A stretch of DNA of 64,000 bases from assembly GCA_963513935.1 (NCBI GenBank), contig OY740769.1, forward strand, positions 73,549,712 to 73,613,711, in the 5' to 3' direction. The position numbers and the translations under genes are program-made. Source of the DNA: Aphrophora alni. Lineage: Eukaryota > Arthropoda > Insecta > Hemiptera > Aphrophoridae. Positions 1-42,970 of this stretch are shown in pieces (position 1 is the stretch's first letter; every line of letters starts with the position of its first letter). The notes under the pieces are model-generated. The model was not told the DNA's origin, made no database searches, and was given only the letters and a program-made list of their open reading frames with translations.

Positions 1-308
1 AGGTAGATGAACATATTGTGGAATTCAATCAAAGATTAAAGGTTGAATTATATTTTAAAATCCTGAATTGCATTCAGGTTCAACTTGAACACAGATTTTG
101 TGATCATTCTTTGGAAATGTAAAAGAAATGAAACATTTCACTCATACATATATGAGTGAGGAAAAAATATAAAATGTTATATCTAAAGCTCTTAAGACCT
201 TATATGACTTTTACTAGTGGGACGGTGAAATAGCGAGTGTAAAAATGAATAACTTCATTGAACTGTATCATGCTACACACACAAAATAAAACAAAACTTA
301 ACTTACAG
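1..308. other. No recognisable feature
   Basis: AT-rich DNA at the window edge, presumably intron of the SLC44 gene whose 5' exons lie outside. Nothing supportable seen. Confidence 0.4.
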
Positions 309-416
309 GGGAGAAAAACAGAAGATGGTACAATAAATGATGCGGAAGATTTTGATGACCTTCATAACGATGACAACTTAGATGAAGATCTATCAGAAAG
401 AATAAAACATTTGTAG
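309..416 (+). other. Open acidic stretch after an acceptor-like site; unassigned
   Basis: AACTTACAG ends at 308 and an open frame runs from GGG at 309 to TAG at 414-416, rich in Asp and Glu (NDAEDFDDLHNDDNLDED). It could be part of the adjoining hAT relic or of an unrelated exon. There is no homology I can name, and no confident gene call. Confidence 0.2.
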
Positions 417-479
417 GTGGCCAAAGGCTTTTTAAAACCATGTTGTTAATTTCATAACCTTTCCTGGATTTAAAGCATT

Positions 480-730
480 AAAAGTTATTTATATATCATT
501 AATTTCTTTGGCAGTAACTAAGCTGTTCTGCGGAGAAAGCTATGAGTCAGATAAAAATAATAAAAAATAGGTTGAGGTCATGTATGAGTGACACATGGTT
601 ATCAAATCTTATGGTGCTATCATGTGAAAGTGATTTACTTGCATATTTATAATGAAGAGATAATAGATTATTTTTCTATTCTTCATCAATATGGAAGAAA
701 CTTTTGTCACAAGTATTCCAAACATTTTCT
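480..730 (+). pseudogene. hAT-type transposase C-terminal relic
   Basis: One frame reads CSAEKAMSQIKIIKNRLRS, then CMSDTWLSNLMVLSCESDLL before a stop near 652; after a frameshift, IYNEEIIDYFSILHQYGRNF continues to about 720. This is the order of the hAT dimerisation region: a Cys-Ser-x-Glu-(R/K) motif, a basic I-K-x-x-L-R-S helix, an R/S-x-x-x-L-M-x-L segment and a final D/E-x-I-D-x-F helix. It is frameshifted and fragmentary, so it is a fossil inside the SLC44 upstream intron. The upstream edge is uncertain. Confidence 0.6.
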
Positions 731-1333
731 CTTTTCTTTATCATTTAATTATTGTATTAGTTTTATATTGCCAGAATTTAGCAAAAATTGTATTGATCAA
801 TCTCATGATGTTTTTAATTGGTTGAAGGTTGATTCATTGAAGTAGTTTTTTTTAATAAAGGAAATTAAAAACTTGTAATGATATTTTTGTTTGTTTTTGT
901 TTTCTTAATAAACCCATTAGTTGTTAGTAGTAAATTATAAGCTGGAGTAAAAGCTTCTTGAGCATTTTACATTTTGATATAAACTGGTGAAATATGTTTT
1001 GTCAAATATTTGTTAAGTGTAGAACATTCTATAATTGTTACTTTTATGAGACCAATGTTATTTTTAACACCAATTTGTTGTTAAATAGGGAAGTATAAAT
1101 ATCATTTATTTGTAAAGGGGGGAGTAAGTCTAAGATTAACTCGATCATCTTAATGGGGCAGTGGGGAGTGGGCACTCTTGTCTAATGTAATAGGAATGTA
1201 ATAATATGTCCTGTGATTACGGATAGATGTACATTTTTGGATTAAGGAAGAGGTAAACAAGATGCTTTCTGACATAGTATAATAAGATACCTAAGCTTAT
1301 CCTACAATGATTAGTTTTACAATTTGTTTTCAG
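731..1333. other. SLC44 intron, nothing recognised
   Basis: AT-rich sequence between the hAT relic and the first SLC44 exon; no coding, RNA or repeat structure seen. Confidence 0.4.
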
Positions 1334-32362
<31,029 letters not shown>

Positions 32363-32789
32363 GGTAAATACATATGTACCTTACTGATGTAAGGTTGTGA
32401 ATTAAATACCAAAGCTAGGATGTATACTACGATAATTTACAATTTTATAATATGTCTTAACTATTACACTGTACTTCTTTACCAAAAAGTCAGGTGATTT
32501 TTATTAAATGTTTATTTACAAAATCAACTGTTTTTTTAATGCTATTCCATAACTGTCCTGAGATGGGATTCTGTACAATAATCTGTTTTAAACAGGAAAA
32601 CATAATCTGCTGAGGTGAAGATTGCAGAATATCGGAGATGATAATTATTAAATGAGTTTTAATATAATTTGTCACTGTAATTTACAGATTCCGAATTTTT
32701 CATATATATATATTTTTAATGTTTTAGTTTATGAACGTCTCACAGACTTATATTTTGAACATTGTAGTAAAAATTAAAACATTAAATAT

Positions 32790-32965
32790 TTAGCCCAACC
32801 ATTTTGTAAAATCAGTATTTCCATTATACAAATCATTTGTGTTGACATTCCCATTGTTTGTGCTGCGGTCCTTCTCATGAAAACAAATAAAAACTTCATG
32901 CCCATTTTTTTAAAATTAGTATTTTCTTAAACAAATAGTTTGTGTACGTTTTGAAACTATGTATT
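32790..32965 (-). repeat. Dispersed repeat, inverted relative to 38700-39080
   Basis: AGCCCAACCATTTTGTAAAA then ATTTGTGTTGACATTCCCATTG-like sequence at 32790-32875 is the reverse complement, with mismatches, of the unit at 38990-39080; a second partial unit follows to about 32965. Non-coding, just past the SLC44 stop. Confidence 0.55.
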
Positions 32966-33284
32966 TAAGTTGCCCAATAAAACTAAATATATTACTAAAT
33001 TAAAATCATATTTTTAGCTCTTACTACAACAAAATGGAAGGTTTTTAAATAATTTGCACCATAAATGAGATGTATTGACCTAAACAATACAGTATTCTTG
33101 TTATTTGTAAAAATGTAGCATACATTGGATACAATATTAAAAACATAATATTATTAATATTGATAAATATTTATAAATAAATTGAGTATGGTAACATTAT
33201 CGGCAATCCACTTTTGACGCACACCTGTTAACCCTGTAACCGGCGTATGTATGGTGTGTATATGTGGTATGGCGATGTATGGTT

Positions 33285-34235
33285 TTGTAAAAGTTTTGTT
33301 TTCTTATAAAATTCATAAAACATATTATTTTTATACAAAACCTAACTTATAAGACATCATTTTTCTGAGAAAGGTGCATAGAATTCATCTTTGTAATGAA
33401 AATGTAAGTATGTTAGATGTCAAAAAATGGAGTTAACATTTTTCAGAAAAACCTGTATCATCCAAAATCAATAGCTTACCACATTTTTCCAAGATATACA
33501 AAAGTTTTGTGTAATATTTGTGAATATATTTAGAAAGAAAAAAAATTGTTACATTTTCAAAAAATATATATATTTGACGAAAAAGGGGATTTTGTTAGGC
33601 TTATTTTCAAAAATTCACCAAAAATAGTAATATTTATGGAAAACACAACTTCTATATATCACTATATTCAGAAAGGTGCATAGAATTTAGATGTGTAGTG
33701 AAAAAAATGTAAAAAATTTGGAGTTATGTCAAATAGCAAAAAATCGGAAAGTAACGGAGGGAAGAATTTCACAGAAATGGTAATGTACACCATACAAAAA
33801 TGTTTTTGAAGTATTACTAGAGATTTGTAATATATTTGTGGATAAAAGTTGCTAAAAAGAAATATCAGTTTATAAAATTTTCATTAGACATGGTTCATTT
33901 TTACGTAAAAAGTGAATATTTGATAACTATTTTCAAAAATCCACCAAAAATATAATTATTATTCAAAACTCAAGTTTTTATTACCTATGTTCTCATAAAG
34001 ATACATAGATTTTATGTGTGTAATGCAAAAATTTTTAGATGTAGAAAATTTGGAGTTATTATGTCAAATAGTAAAAAATTGGAAAGTAACGGAGGCAAAA
34101 TTCCACAGAAATAAGTATATAAACCAATAAAAAATTTTTTTTATAGATAGGCCTATATAAATTTATAGACATTTTGCATATATTTTGGTAAAAACATAAT
34201 CAATTTATAAAATTTTCATTAGACAAAATTATTTT
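33285..34235. repeat. Degenerate tandem repeat, three units of about 300-325 bp
   Basis: A GAAAGGTGCATAGAATT-like block recurs at about 33370, 33671 and 33996. It is followed each time by TGTAATGAAAAT-type sequence, a TTTGGAGTTAT block and, in two units, AAATTGGAAAGTAACGGAGG. Non-coding intergenic satellite-like repeat. Confidence 0.6.
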
Positions 34236-36640
34236 TATTAGTAAACACAATGTATTTTGCTACAACTTTGCCCAAATTATAACATAACCTCTATCTCTAG
34301 ATAGCCTCAATATTTGAAGTCTGACAATAACATTCATTCAAAACAATAAATTCTACAAACAATAATACTGATATTGTAATTTGTATACACAATTTATAAT
34401 ATAGAAATAAAACAAACCTTCAGAATAACAGAAATATAATCCCAAGTCATATACGCACTACGCCTTTCACATGTCATTTTAGTACACAAACATCGCTAAC
34501 TTCCAAGTAAAAAACAATAACCTAAAACTAACTGTGGTATTTAGCAAGTAATACCAACTTGTAGAATGAAATCTTCTCTACAACATACTGTAAAGATCGG
34601 TTACAAAATATCGATTGAATAATCGATTATCTTATTTAGTAAACTGCACCAAATGCCAAGTGAAATTCGTTCCGTTTGGTACTACTTTGGTTAAATAGAT
34701 ATATCTCGCGATCTATGACACATAGAACAATTTGTAAACCACAGATCGAAAGAGAAAGATGTGATCTACAGAACAGTGATTTGATCGACCTGTTTGACAA
34801 AAAATAGATTTGTGAACATATGAGGAAAAAATGGCGTCATTTCTACTTACAACCGCACAGCTCAATTCTTTGATTTTACGCATAAAAATATGCAAACTTT
34901 ACCAATTTTTTTAATATTATTTATAACGTTTGGTGGTATTTTTATTTTTTATTTTTTTTTGCATGATTATGCATCTACGGAACATTAGCTTTTCAACTGT
35001 ATTTTATTTATTGCGATAGGACGATTCAATGGGCGAAATGTTGAATTGCAAAATACGTGTTTTAGAGTTGGTGAACTAAACCATGCGTCAACACTAGACC
35101 CGAAATTGGGTCGAGTCGCAACTATAGGGTTAAATAGACCCTTAAAAAGTATTGTTTATTAATGATTTTTTTCTACTTGGTAGGCTACCTAAGTTACTTA
35201 ATATCAAGTTTTTCACATTTTTTCAATGAAAATACCAATAATGCTTTATTGTTCATGTCGATAATAGAACATTTATTTTAAAATTAATGTGTTATTTAAA
35301 AAAATAACTACCATTTTGTTTTGGTAAGAGAGAACAATTTATTTTTTTTATATATTACTTATCAGTTCTTTAGGAACAGAAGTACAAAGTTCCATCTTTG
35401 TAGAATTGTATTAATGTCCAAAATAACTGTTTAAAAATAGTAACATATTTGTGGAACACTGTATAAAATGATTTAGGGAAACTTAACTACCGGTATAGTA
35501 AATGATAGCAACTTATGTTTTTATATTGTCCAAATTGTCATAAACATAAATTAAAAGAAAAACTAAGTCTGAAAGGTTTAACATATTCTTACGCCATTAT
35601 GGTATTGTCTATATTATGCTTAAAATACAAATTTGATATGTTTTGAAAATAAATGCAATAGGTTCAATGATAAGAGGGTTAGGTGATATGCATCATCACT
35701 TAGTCTGCACGACACTCGCCTTCTCGACCCAAGAGGTAAAAATTATGAAGCAATAATCATTCTATGCATAATAGCTTCATAGGATGCTAGTCAAGGAATT
35801 TCTTAACAAAATTTTTAGATATTATTGTAGTATTAAACCATTTTGAATATTTTCAAGGATTTTCTGTCTCCTTGTGGGGTGCTTCAAAAATGAAAAAAGT
35901 TTAATGCTCTAAATATTTATTTAGTTTGATTCAGGTCATATATAATTATTAGATATTGGTAATGTTAGGTACCATTAGGAATGGAGGGGGTGGCATGGAT
36001 GACTGTATTCTTTATTCAATATATACTTCAAGAATGAGTATTCCGAAAGACAATGGTCACAACATGTTATAGTTAACTAATTTATTGTTAATTCTTGTGA
36101 TGCGTACAAAAATGTTATTTTATAAAATATACATGTTATGGAGTTAAAAGCAAATATGGGAAAAATTCGATATTGGGACAGTTATCATTCTTGGAGTCTA
36201 GTTAGTATTAGAAAATAAAAATAAAACCTTAGAAAAGCTAAACATTATAATTTACGGTATAGGCAAAATTAAAAATTCAATAACAGAAATCCAGCTTTGT
36301 TCATTGACAAATATAAGATGAAATTTTTGGTATGAAACTTATAGTAGGCCTACTCAAAACGATAGAATGTCAACACAATATAGACAAACTCTATATAAAC
36401 TATATTTTGTTTAAATTGGGGAGGTCCTTGTTAAATTTCCATTCATACTTTATTTTTGTTGCTATGGGAATTATCACAACACAAATGATGAATCTTTAAA
36501 ATATAGACTCGAATAGTAAATGGCCTTTAAACAGTTGTTTCAAAATAAAACATTTCACCTATTACTAACTTGAAACAGTGTAGTAAGATAACTGAAATTT
36601 TAACTCAAATGACACATTTTTTAATTTGCACTAAATTTTA
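34236..36640. other. Intergenic, nothing recognised
   Basis: AT-rich sequence 3' of both genes. Short open frames only; no transposase or RNA motif found. Confidence 0.4.
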
Positions 36641-36647
36641 ATATTGG

Positions 36648-38641
36648 TGTAGGCGGGATCTGTTTGAAAATGATATGGTTTGGATATTTTTCACAAGTTT
36701 GATAATTTTTGTTTGAATGCATCTGGTATAAAGTTAGGAATGATAATTGTTATATACCTTAGCTTGAAAATGGTCGCTAAATTTATAACTAAACAAATTG
36801 TACAAAGTGCTTAAAAAAAGACGATTTTTTCATCTTTTTTTACTTATAGCTTGTCAAATATACATTATAGAGAAAAATAGAAGAGGAAAAAAGTAGCAGA
36901 ATTAAATTATACATAAGAAAAGACTTCTTAAAAATTAAAAAAAAAAATTTATGTTATATAAATAACAAAAAGAAAAAGAAAAATGAAACTTAATTTTTTT
37001 CCTTATTATATCATAGGACTTTTATATTACATCACAGACAACTTCTTAATGTGATAAAATAGCACAACAATTTTTATCCAAATCTATTGGATAGATTTTG
37101 CACAATAATTTTGCGATAGTTTCTTCAAAAAAATGTTTTAATTTATAAACTTTATTGAAACAAAAATAAACCTTTATGATAGTTCCCAATTGTTTTACGT
37201 ACAGAAGAACTTTTTAGCTTTTGAACCCATTTAGAAAATTCAAATAGTTTAATTAGGAGAGCCTAGGGACTTTTTTAAGAAGTTAAACCAATTATTTCTT
37301 ATAAACAAATTAAATATCTCAATCAATTTGAAAAAAAAAAAAAAATTGATTACAAAGTACTTGGAAAGACACATTAAAAAAAAGAAGAAATTGAAATTCC
37401 ATTCAATGGTTTTTGACATATTACTTGCCAAGTTAACCTGTGTTTATTATTAAACAATAAACTTAAACTTAGATGGCTAATTTTTGTGTGATTAGCTTAA
37501 TTTTTTTGAGTACTTTTCTAAAATTAGATACTTCGAAAACAATCAAAAATCATACTCCATTACATGAAAAATCAATCGAAATGCAAGGAGATGTGGTTCT
37601 AATCAAAAGTGAATTCATAACTTCAAAACAGCTGTGCTGTTTTTATTATTATTATTATTTTTATCATAACAAGTTAATTAAAATACTCACTAACAATGTA
37701 TTCTTTTACATTATATACTCAAGTAAAAGTTCCTCTCTATTTCAAAAAAAAAAGTAGTTATATATTACACATACTTATTATTAAGAGTCAAATTAAACGA
37801 TAAAAAATATGTTAGGAAAACGAATTTTTCACTTTTTTCAAGAGTATTTGTTTTAACAATATTGACTATTTTAATGAGTTTATAACAATTTAATTTGTAT
37901 TCAGTATAAAAATATACAGGTAGATTCCATATTCAAAAGGATAAACTCATTCCAAAAATATACAACTTTTTTATCTCATTAATTAAGGCAATGTTAATAG
38001 AATAATTATTTATTTGCTCCTAATTAACCGATTTGAATTTTTTCTAAATAGGTTTGAAAGCTTAAAAGCTCTTCTGTATGTAAAAAAATTGAACTCTTTC
38101 ACAAAGGTTGATTTTTGTTCCAATAAAGTTATGAAGTTTTGAAATTTTTTTAAAGAAAACTGGATTACAAAATTATTGTGCAAAAACTATCCAATAGATT
38201 TGGCTGAAATTTGCTGTGCTATTTTATCACATTAAAAAGTTGTCTGAAGTTGTATGAAAGTCCTATGATAAAAATAAGTAATAGAAACAAAATTTTTTAT
38301 TTTAAGTTTCATTTTTATCATTTTCCTATTTTGGTTTGTTATTTTTGTAACGTAAATAATATTATTTATTTATTTTATTTTTTTATTTTTAACTAGTCAT
38401 TTCTTAAAGAAAAATTTAATTGTGCAACTTTTTTTCCTCTAAAATGTATATATGACGAACTATAAATTAAAAAAAATTGTCTTTTTTTAACACTGCACAA
38501 TATGTTTAGTTATAAATTTAGCGATCATTTTACAATTAGGGCATATCACAATTATCAATCCTAACTTTATACTGGAAGCATTCATACAAAAATTATCAAG
38601 CTTGTGAAAAAATCAAAAGCAAAACAGATTCCGCCTACACT
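36648..38641. repeat. Inverted repeat of about 2 kb, arms about 0.9 kb
   Basis: GTGTAGGCGGGATCTG at 36648 mirrors CAGATTCCGCCTACAC ending at 38640. Further in, TCGCTAAATTTATAACTAAA (36774) mirrors TTTAGTTATAAATTTAGCGA (38506), TTAATGTGATAAAATAGCAC (37048) mirrors GTGCTATTTTATCACATTAA (38216, approximate), and the CCAATAGATTT / AAATCTATTGG blocks also pair. The arms have diverged by substitutions and indels; the centre is near 37640. There is no coding frame. Confidence 0.75.
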
Positions 38642-38689
38642 AACTATATGTTTAATCTTAAACTTACTCTAACCTTCAGTTTCTTATTT

Positions 38690-39080
38690 GAAGCTTGGCT
38701 CTGCACCAATTGTATACAATTGTACAAATGATGGAAATATCAACACAATCTATATTGATCCCATAGACATGATAAATATAATATTTATTTATTTTATTTT
38801 TTTCATAATGGCCGAGCTTTATATTTAACATTTTTTATTGTTTTCCCTGAAAAGGAGCCCAATACAAATGATGAAAATGTCAACACAAACAATATACATG
38901 ATAAAAAATGCTATTTGTATAAATAAAATACTGACTTTACAAATTGTTTTGGCTGTATAATTAACATTTTTATTTATTTATTATTTTTTTAATGAAAAGG
39001 GCCGTAAACAAATGGAATGACAACATGAAACACAAGCAATTTGCATGAATAAAATATTCATTTTACAAAATAGTTGGGCC
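38690..39080. repeat. Degenerate tandem repeat, about 130-bp unit, three copies
   Basis: ACAAATGATGAAAATGTCAACACAA-type sequence followed by AAATAAAATACTGACTTTAC recurs around 38725, 38865 and 39010, each ended by a TTTATTTATTATTTTTT run. An inverted relative lies at 32790. Confidence 0.55.
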
Positions 39081-39084
39081 TAAT

Positions 39085-40010
39085 TATTATTAAGACTGGG
39101 GGAGAGTGTTTTATAAAACCTCCTGCACTGCGACCTAGTTAGATCTTTTGTGCCCCCCTCTTGTTGGACTCAGGAGAGATCTATGTCTTTGACAAAATTG
39201 ATCAAACCCTTGGTCGGGAGGTTTAGTAATTCTTCTTCCGAAATGAAGATGAATTTTAGAGATTTTTGTCTTTTTTGGCATAAGGCCGGGCACTCCATGA
39301 TGATGTGTTCCATGCGTTCCACCTCTTCACCACAGTACTTGCAAGTATCATCGTCCACCAGGCCCATCTTATTTAAGTGATACCTGCAATGGATATGTCC
39401 TGTTAGTATACCACAGAGGAGTTTAAGCTCTCTTCTGCTTAGGTTTAGCACTTCCTTCCCTCTCTTTTTATTAGGGTTAGGAACTTCTTGGAATGTATAA
39501 GACCCGGCAATGTATTCCAGGTTCTGTTGATTACTTTGTTGGCCCAGTTGGTAATAACCTCCTGGTAATCCCTAGGGCCAAATCCATACATAGGAGATGT
39601 CCTTGTAAAGGGTTTAGATGCACCAAGTTTAGCTTGCTGATCTGCTTCCTCGTTGCCTGCTATTCCCTCATGCCCTGGCACCCAGACAAGTTCAACTTTA
39701 TTCTTGTCCGCCAGCTGGTTTTTAGGGCCTGATGGCACTCGTGAAGCATCTTTCATCTCAAGTTGTTACTTTGAAGTGCTTTTAATGCTGCTTGACTATC
39801 CGACATAATGCTAATTTTCTGTTTGCATTGGTTTTTAGTAATCAAATGATTTGCCACCAAATGGGTGGCATGTACCTCTGCTTGAAAGATGGTGGCGTCA
39901 GCACTGAGGGACACATGTCTTTTGAACCTTGGTCCCACCACTCCTGCCCCCACACCAACTTCCATTTTGGATCCGTCTGTGAACCATTTTTCTTTTTGAC
40001 ATTGTGATAG
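39085..40010 (-). pseudogene. LINE 3' end: RNase H domain and zinc-binding tail
   Basis: Reading down the minus strand from about 40000: KEKWFTDGSKMEVGVGAGVV opens an RNase H domain (D of TDGS), SLSADATIFQAEVHAT gives its Glu, SIMSDSQAALKAL gives an Asp, and after a frameshift near 39755 VELVWVPGHEGIAGNEEADQ supplies the last motif. After a second frameshift near 39450, HCRYHLNKMGLVDDDTCKYC-x-x-EVERMEHIIMEC is the C-terminal Cys/His cluster common in jockey-superfamily LINEs. The 5' part including reverse transcriptase is absent; no clear poly(A). Confidence 0.82.
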
Positions 40011-40229
40011 AGAAATTTCATTAAAAAAAAAACTTTTTGTACCAGTTAAATTCCTAAAATGTTAACTAATATAATATAAACAGAAAAATGTGGTTTCAAC
40101 TTGAACATTTTCGTAACATTAGTAAAGAAAGAGGATGGGTTGGTTAAACACATAATCACTGGAGTTGACACCTGAGTTTTGTACACAAATGTTGAGTCAA
40201 AACTGCAGTAAATACTTATGGTGACATTC

Positions 40230-40752
40230 ATCATCTCCGAAAGCAAAGAAGTTTTAAGCCATCACGTTTTGCCTCTAAAAAACATGACCACTATTTTTTG
40301 GAATAAGAAAGGCATCTTATTAATTGATTTTATGGAATGTGGCATGACTGTAAATGCTGACAAAAAATATGAATGCCTTGTGGAAACTTAGATGAGTCAT
40401 ACAAAATAAAAGACATGGCTACAAGTTATGATTACAAATCCTGTGGGGATTGTGTTTTTATATGATAAAGGTGGACCTCCTGCAGCAAATCAGTTGTTAC
40501 AAAATCTGCCTATGACATTTTCGAACACTTGTCTTATAACCATGATCTTGCACCAATTAAATACCACTTATCCCTGCATTTAAGGAAATGACGAGAATTG
40601 CAGCACTTTGAAAATGATGACAAATTGAACCCCAATGTTATTAACTAGTTCAAGAAACTGGCTGCAGACTTTAATGAAGTAGTAATAAGGAAGCTGTTGA
40701 CGTGTCATAAAAAATGTATGGAAGTTAATGGTGATTATGTTGAAAAATAAAA
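40230..40752 (+). pseudogene. Mariner transposase relic (catalytic C-terminal half)
   Basis: MTTIFWNKKGILLIDFMECG then MTVNADKKYECLVET at about 40286-40390 is the mariner W-D-x-x-G-I-(L/I)-L-x-D-(F/Y) block that carries the second conserved region. NPVGIVFLYDKGGPPAANQL near 40438-40495 stands at the HDNARPH position, and the end matches the N-G-D-Y-V-E-K-stop terminus of the family (TAA at about 40748). Several stops and frameshifts; dead copy. Confidence 0.75.
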
Positions 40753-41010
40753 AAAAGACACAGATAATTTTAGTTATAATGAGTCAGTTTTATCTTTTAA
40801 AGTGTGCCTTTTTTATTTCAAAACTGAACTTACTTTAAAAAATATGCTTCATGTACAAAAATGGTAAATTTTAAAGAATTGTTTTTTGGTGATAACTTAT
40901 TAACTTTTGTGTAGCTTTAAAATCTGCATCTGATGATGCCTAAAGCAATAAAAATTACACAGGAATAACTAAAATATAAAAACATATTTCAAAAATTAGA
41001 AAAGTCAATA

Positions 41011-41663
41011 CAGTAGATGCTCTTTTATCCGGCATTCTAACAACCGGCACTCTCTACTAACTGGCATCAGCCGAGCCACTTACGGTCAGTGTTTTCCGGT
41101 TATGTTCGGGCGGCTCACAGGCCTCGACTGACATTTCTCGCCAGTGCAGTGGGCTGCGCGTGCCGTTTTCTTAGTCATCCAGTGTTTGTCTGCATCTGAC
41201 TCGATACTATACTTTAGTACAGTATTGTACAGTACAGTACTGTGATGTAACTATCAGTGATCATTTTAGTATAGTGTTTTCTACTTTAACCTTTAAATAA
41301 ATTTCAAGCATATAAAGTACACTACAGTAAAATGTTTTCGAAGCCCAGTACAAGTTTTTCCAGTGCCAATGAGACCGCTAAGCGTAAACGTGTTGTGCTG
41401 TAATGTACAATTAATTTTTTCGTCATTTAGCACTTTTATACATACATTATTTTATATTAAATTAAAGGAATGTTTAGCATTTTGTACTCTGTGTTTTTCT
41501 TCATAACCTTGTCATGTCAAATATGCGTTTCGTTCATTTGGGTTTGTATAGAGTTAATATTCTTAGGTATCCTTTAAAAACTAGATATGCTCGATTATCC
41601 GGCAAAATCGGTTATCTGGTATGGCCGTGGTCCCAAACGTGCCGGTTAAAAGAGCGTCTACTG
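41011..41663 (+). mobile_element. Pogo/Tigger-type deletion derivative, 653 bp
   Basis: The left end CAGTAGATGCTCTTTTATCC and the reverse complement of the right end CAGTAGACGCTCTTTTAACC form 24-25-bp inverted termini; TA flanks both sides (41009-41010, 41664-41665). The interior keeps a small ORF at 41332-41403 resembling a transposase N-terminus, and GTACAGTACAGTACTG and CCGGTTATGTTCGGG stretches. No DDE domain, so non-autonomous. Confidence 0.85.
41332..41403 (+). pseudogene. Residual start of a pogo-type transposase, 23 codons
   Basis: MFSKPSTSFSSANETAKRKR then VVL and TAA. The Ser-rich start leading into K-R-K-R-x-V-L is how Tigger/jerky-type transposases begin, just before their helix-turn-helix. 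The rest has been deleted, which identifies the element's parent. Confidence 0.55.
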
Positions 41664-41699
41664 TAATAATAATTCTAATAGTCAGAATTTTAGTTAGAT

Positions 41700-42690
41700 T
41701 TCATTCATATTTGAAGTACCGGTAAATTAGAGTTGACTATTTCTTAAATAAGATTTTTACTCAAAATAAATTGTCAAAAAAGAGTTTGTTGATACAGATT
41801 TTTGGTAATTTCATGGAAGTCTTACATAATAAGGTTATAATAGCTAATTTTTAGTAAGTTATTGATTTGCATATAGTATATAGTATTATAATACCCAGGT
41901 CAAAGGAACAGATATACAAAAATCACCAAACGCAATGTTTGTTTGTACGTCAGCTTCATTCAGAGTATTTTGAAGCATTTTATATTACAAATACTAAAAA
42001 CAGTTTCAGCTGTAACTTATATCAATTTTATTGTTTTGATCAAAAACAGACATCTGAGGTGGGGGTGGAGGGAATTTATAGATAAAACATATTACACAGG
42101 AAGGAAAATAAAACTGGCTCCAGTTTAATGTTCATGATTGTGTAGTGTCCTGGGACTACAGCACTACTACTGGTGATGCATTTTTATTGTTATCAGTTGA
42201 ACATTGTTAATGGTTCAGTAGGCTAGTGTGTTTAATTTTGTATTATGTTCTCTGCAAAATGCCTTTTTCTCTGCAATAAAGGATTCCAATAGTCAAAGTT
42301 AATGTTAGTTCACAAGATCCTTTAAGTAAATTTAAGGGAATATTCCCTGACAAGTGGTTAATGAAAGCATTCCAGCATAGAGTACCATTCAAGATTTAGT
42401 TAAAAAATAGCATACAGGATCTATAACATATTCAAAAATAAATAAGTCATTTTCACCAGAAACTGTAGTCAATAATCAACAAAAGATTTCCTCTAACCTG
42501 AAAAAAAATATGTATAAAAATGATCATGTCAAAGGGTGTAAAATACACACAATGCCACAAGATTATTCATACATTAATATTAAGACTAAATCAGGTAATA
42601 TCTGTCCAAAAATGAAGGTAGCAGACAAACTGTAATTATTCTCACTTAATAATAACATGCTGATGGTGAGTTTAGACTTAACTGTATGTC
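41700..42690. other. Intergenic, nothing recognised
   Basis: AT-rich; no coding or repeat structure supportable. Confidence 0.35.
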
Positions 42691-42699
42691 CAACAAAGC

Positions 42700-42970
42700 A
42701 TGGTTTCATCTTTTTAAGCATGTCAATATTCTAAACACCAAGTATTGGTCCGCAGAAAACTTTACCAACTGCATAAGAAATCGCTGCATTACTTCATGAT
42801 GACAAAATTTGTGTGTGGTGTACTGTTTCTGGTAATTGTATCATGAAACCAATACTTTTCAACGACTGTCAATACATTCATTTCACTGTACTACTATTAT
42901 CATCTAGGTGGACCGACATGCCAGATATTAGTGGATCACTAGCTCGTCGCTATAAAAATGAATATGTAAA
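42700..42970 (+). pseudogene. Mariner/Tc1-like transposase scrap
   Basis: YWSAENF near 42744 and, in another frame, DDKICVWCTVSGNCIMKPIL then FNDC near 42796-42860 match the W-S-x-E-N-P and K-(I/V)-x-VWC-x-(I/V)-S-x-x-x-(I/V)-x-GPI-x-F blocks of insect mariner-like transposases. RWTDMPDISGSL follows. Short and frameshifted, so moderate confidence. Confidence 0.45.

Noticed and set aside
41867..42128. Overlapping 60-70-codon plus-strand frames
   Set aside because: No recognisable motif, AT-driven, no splice context; treated as chance.
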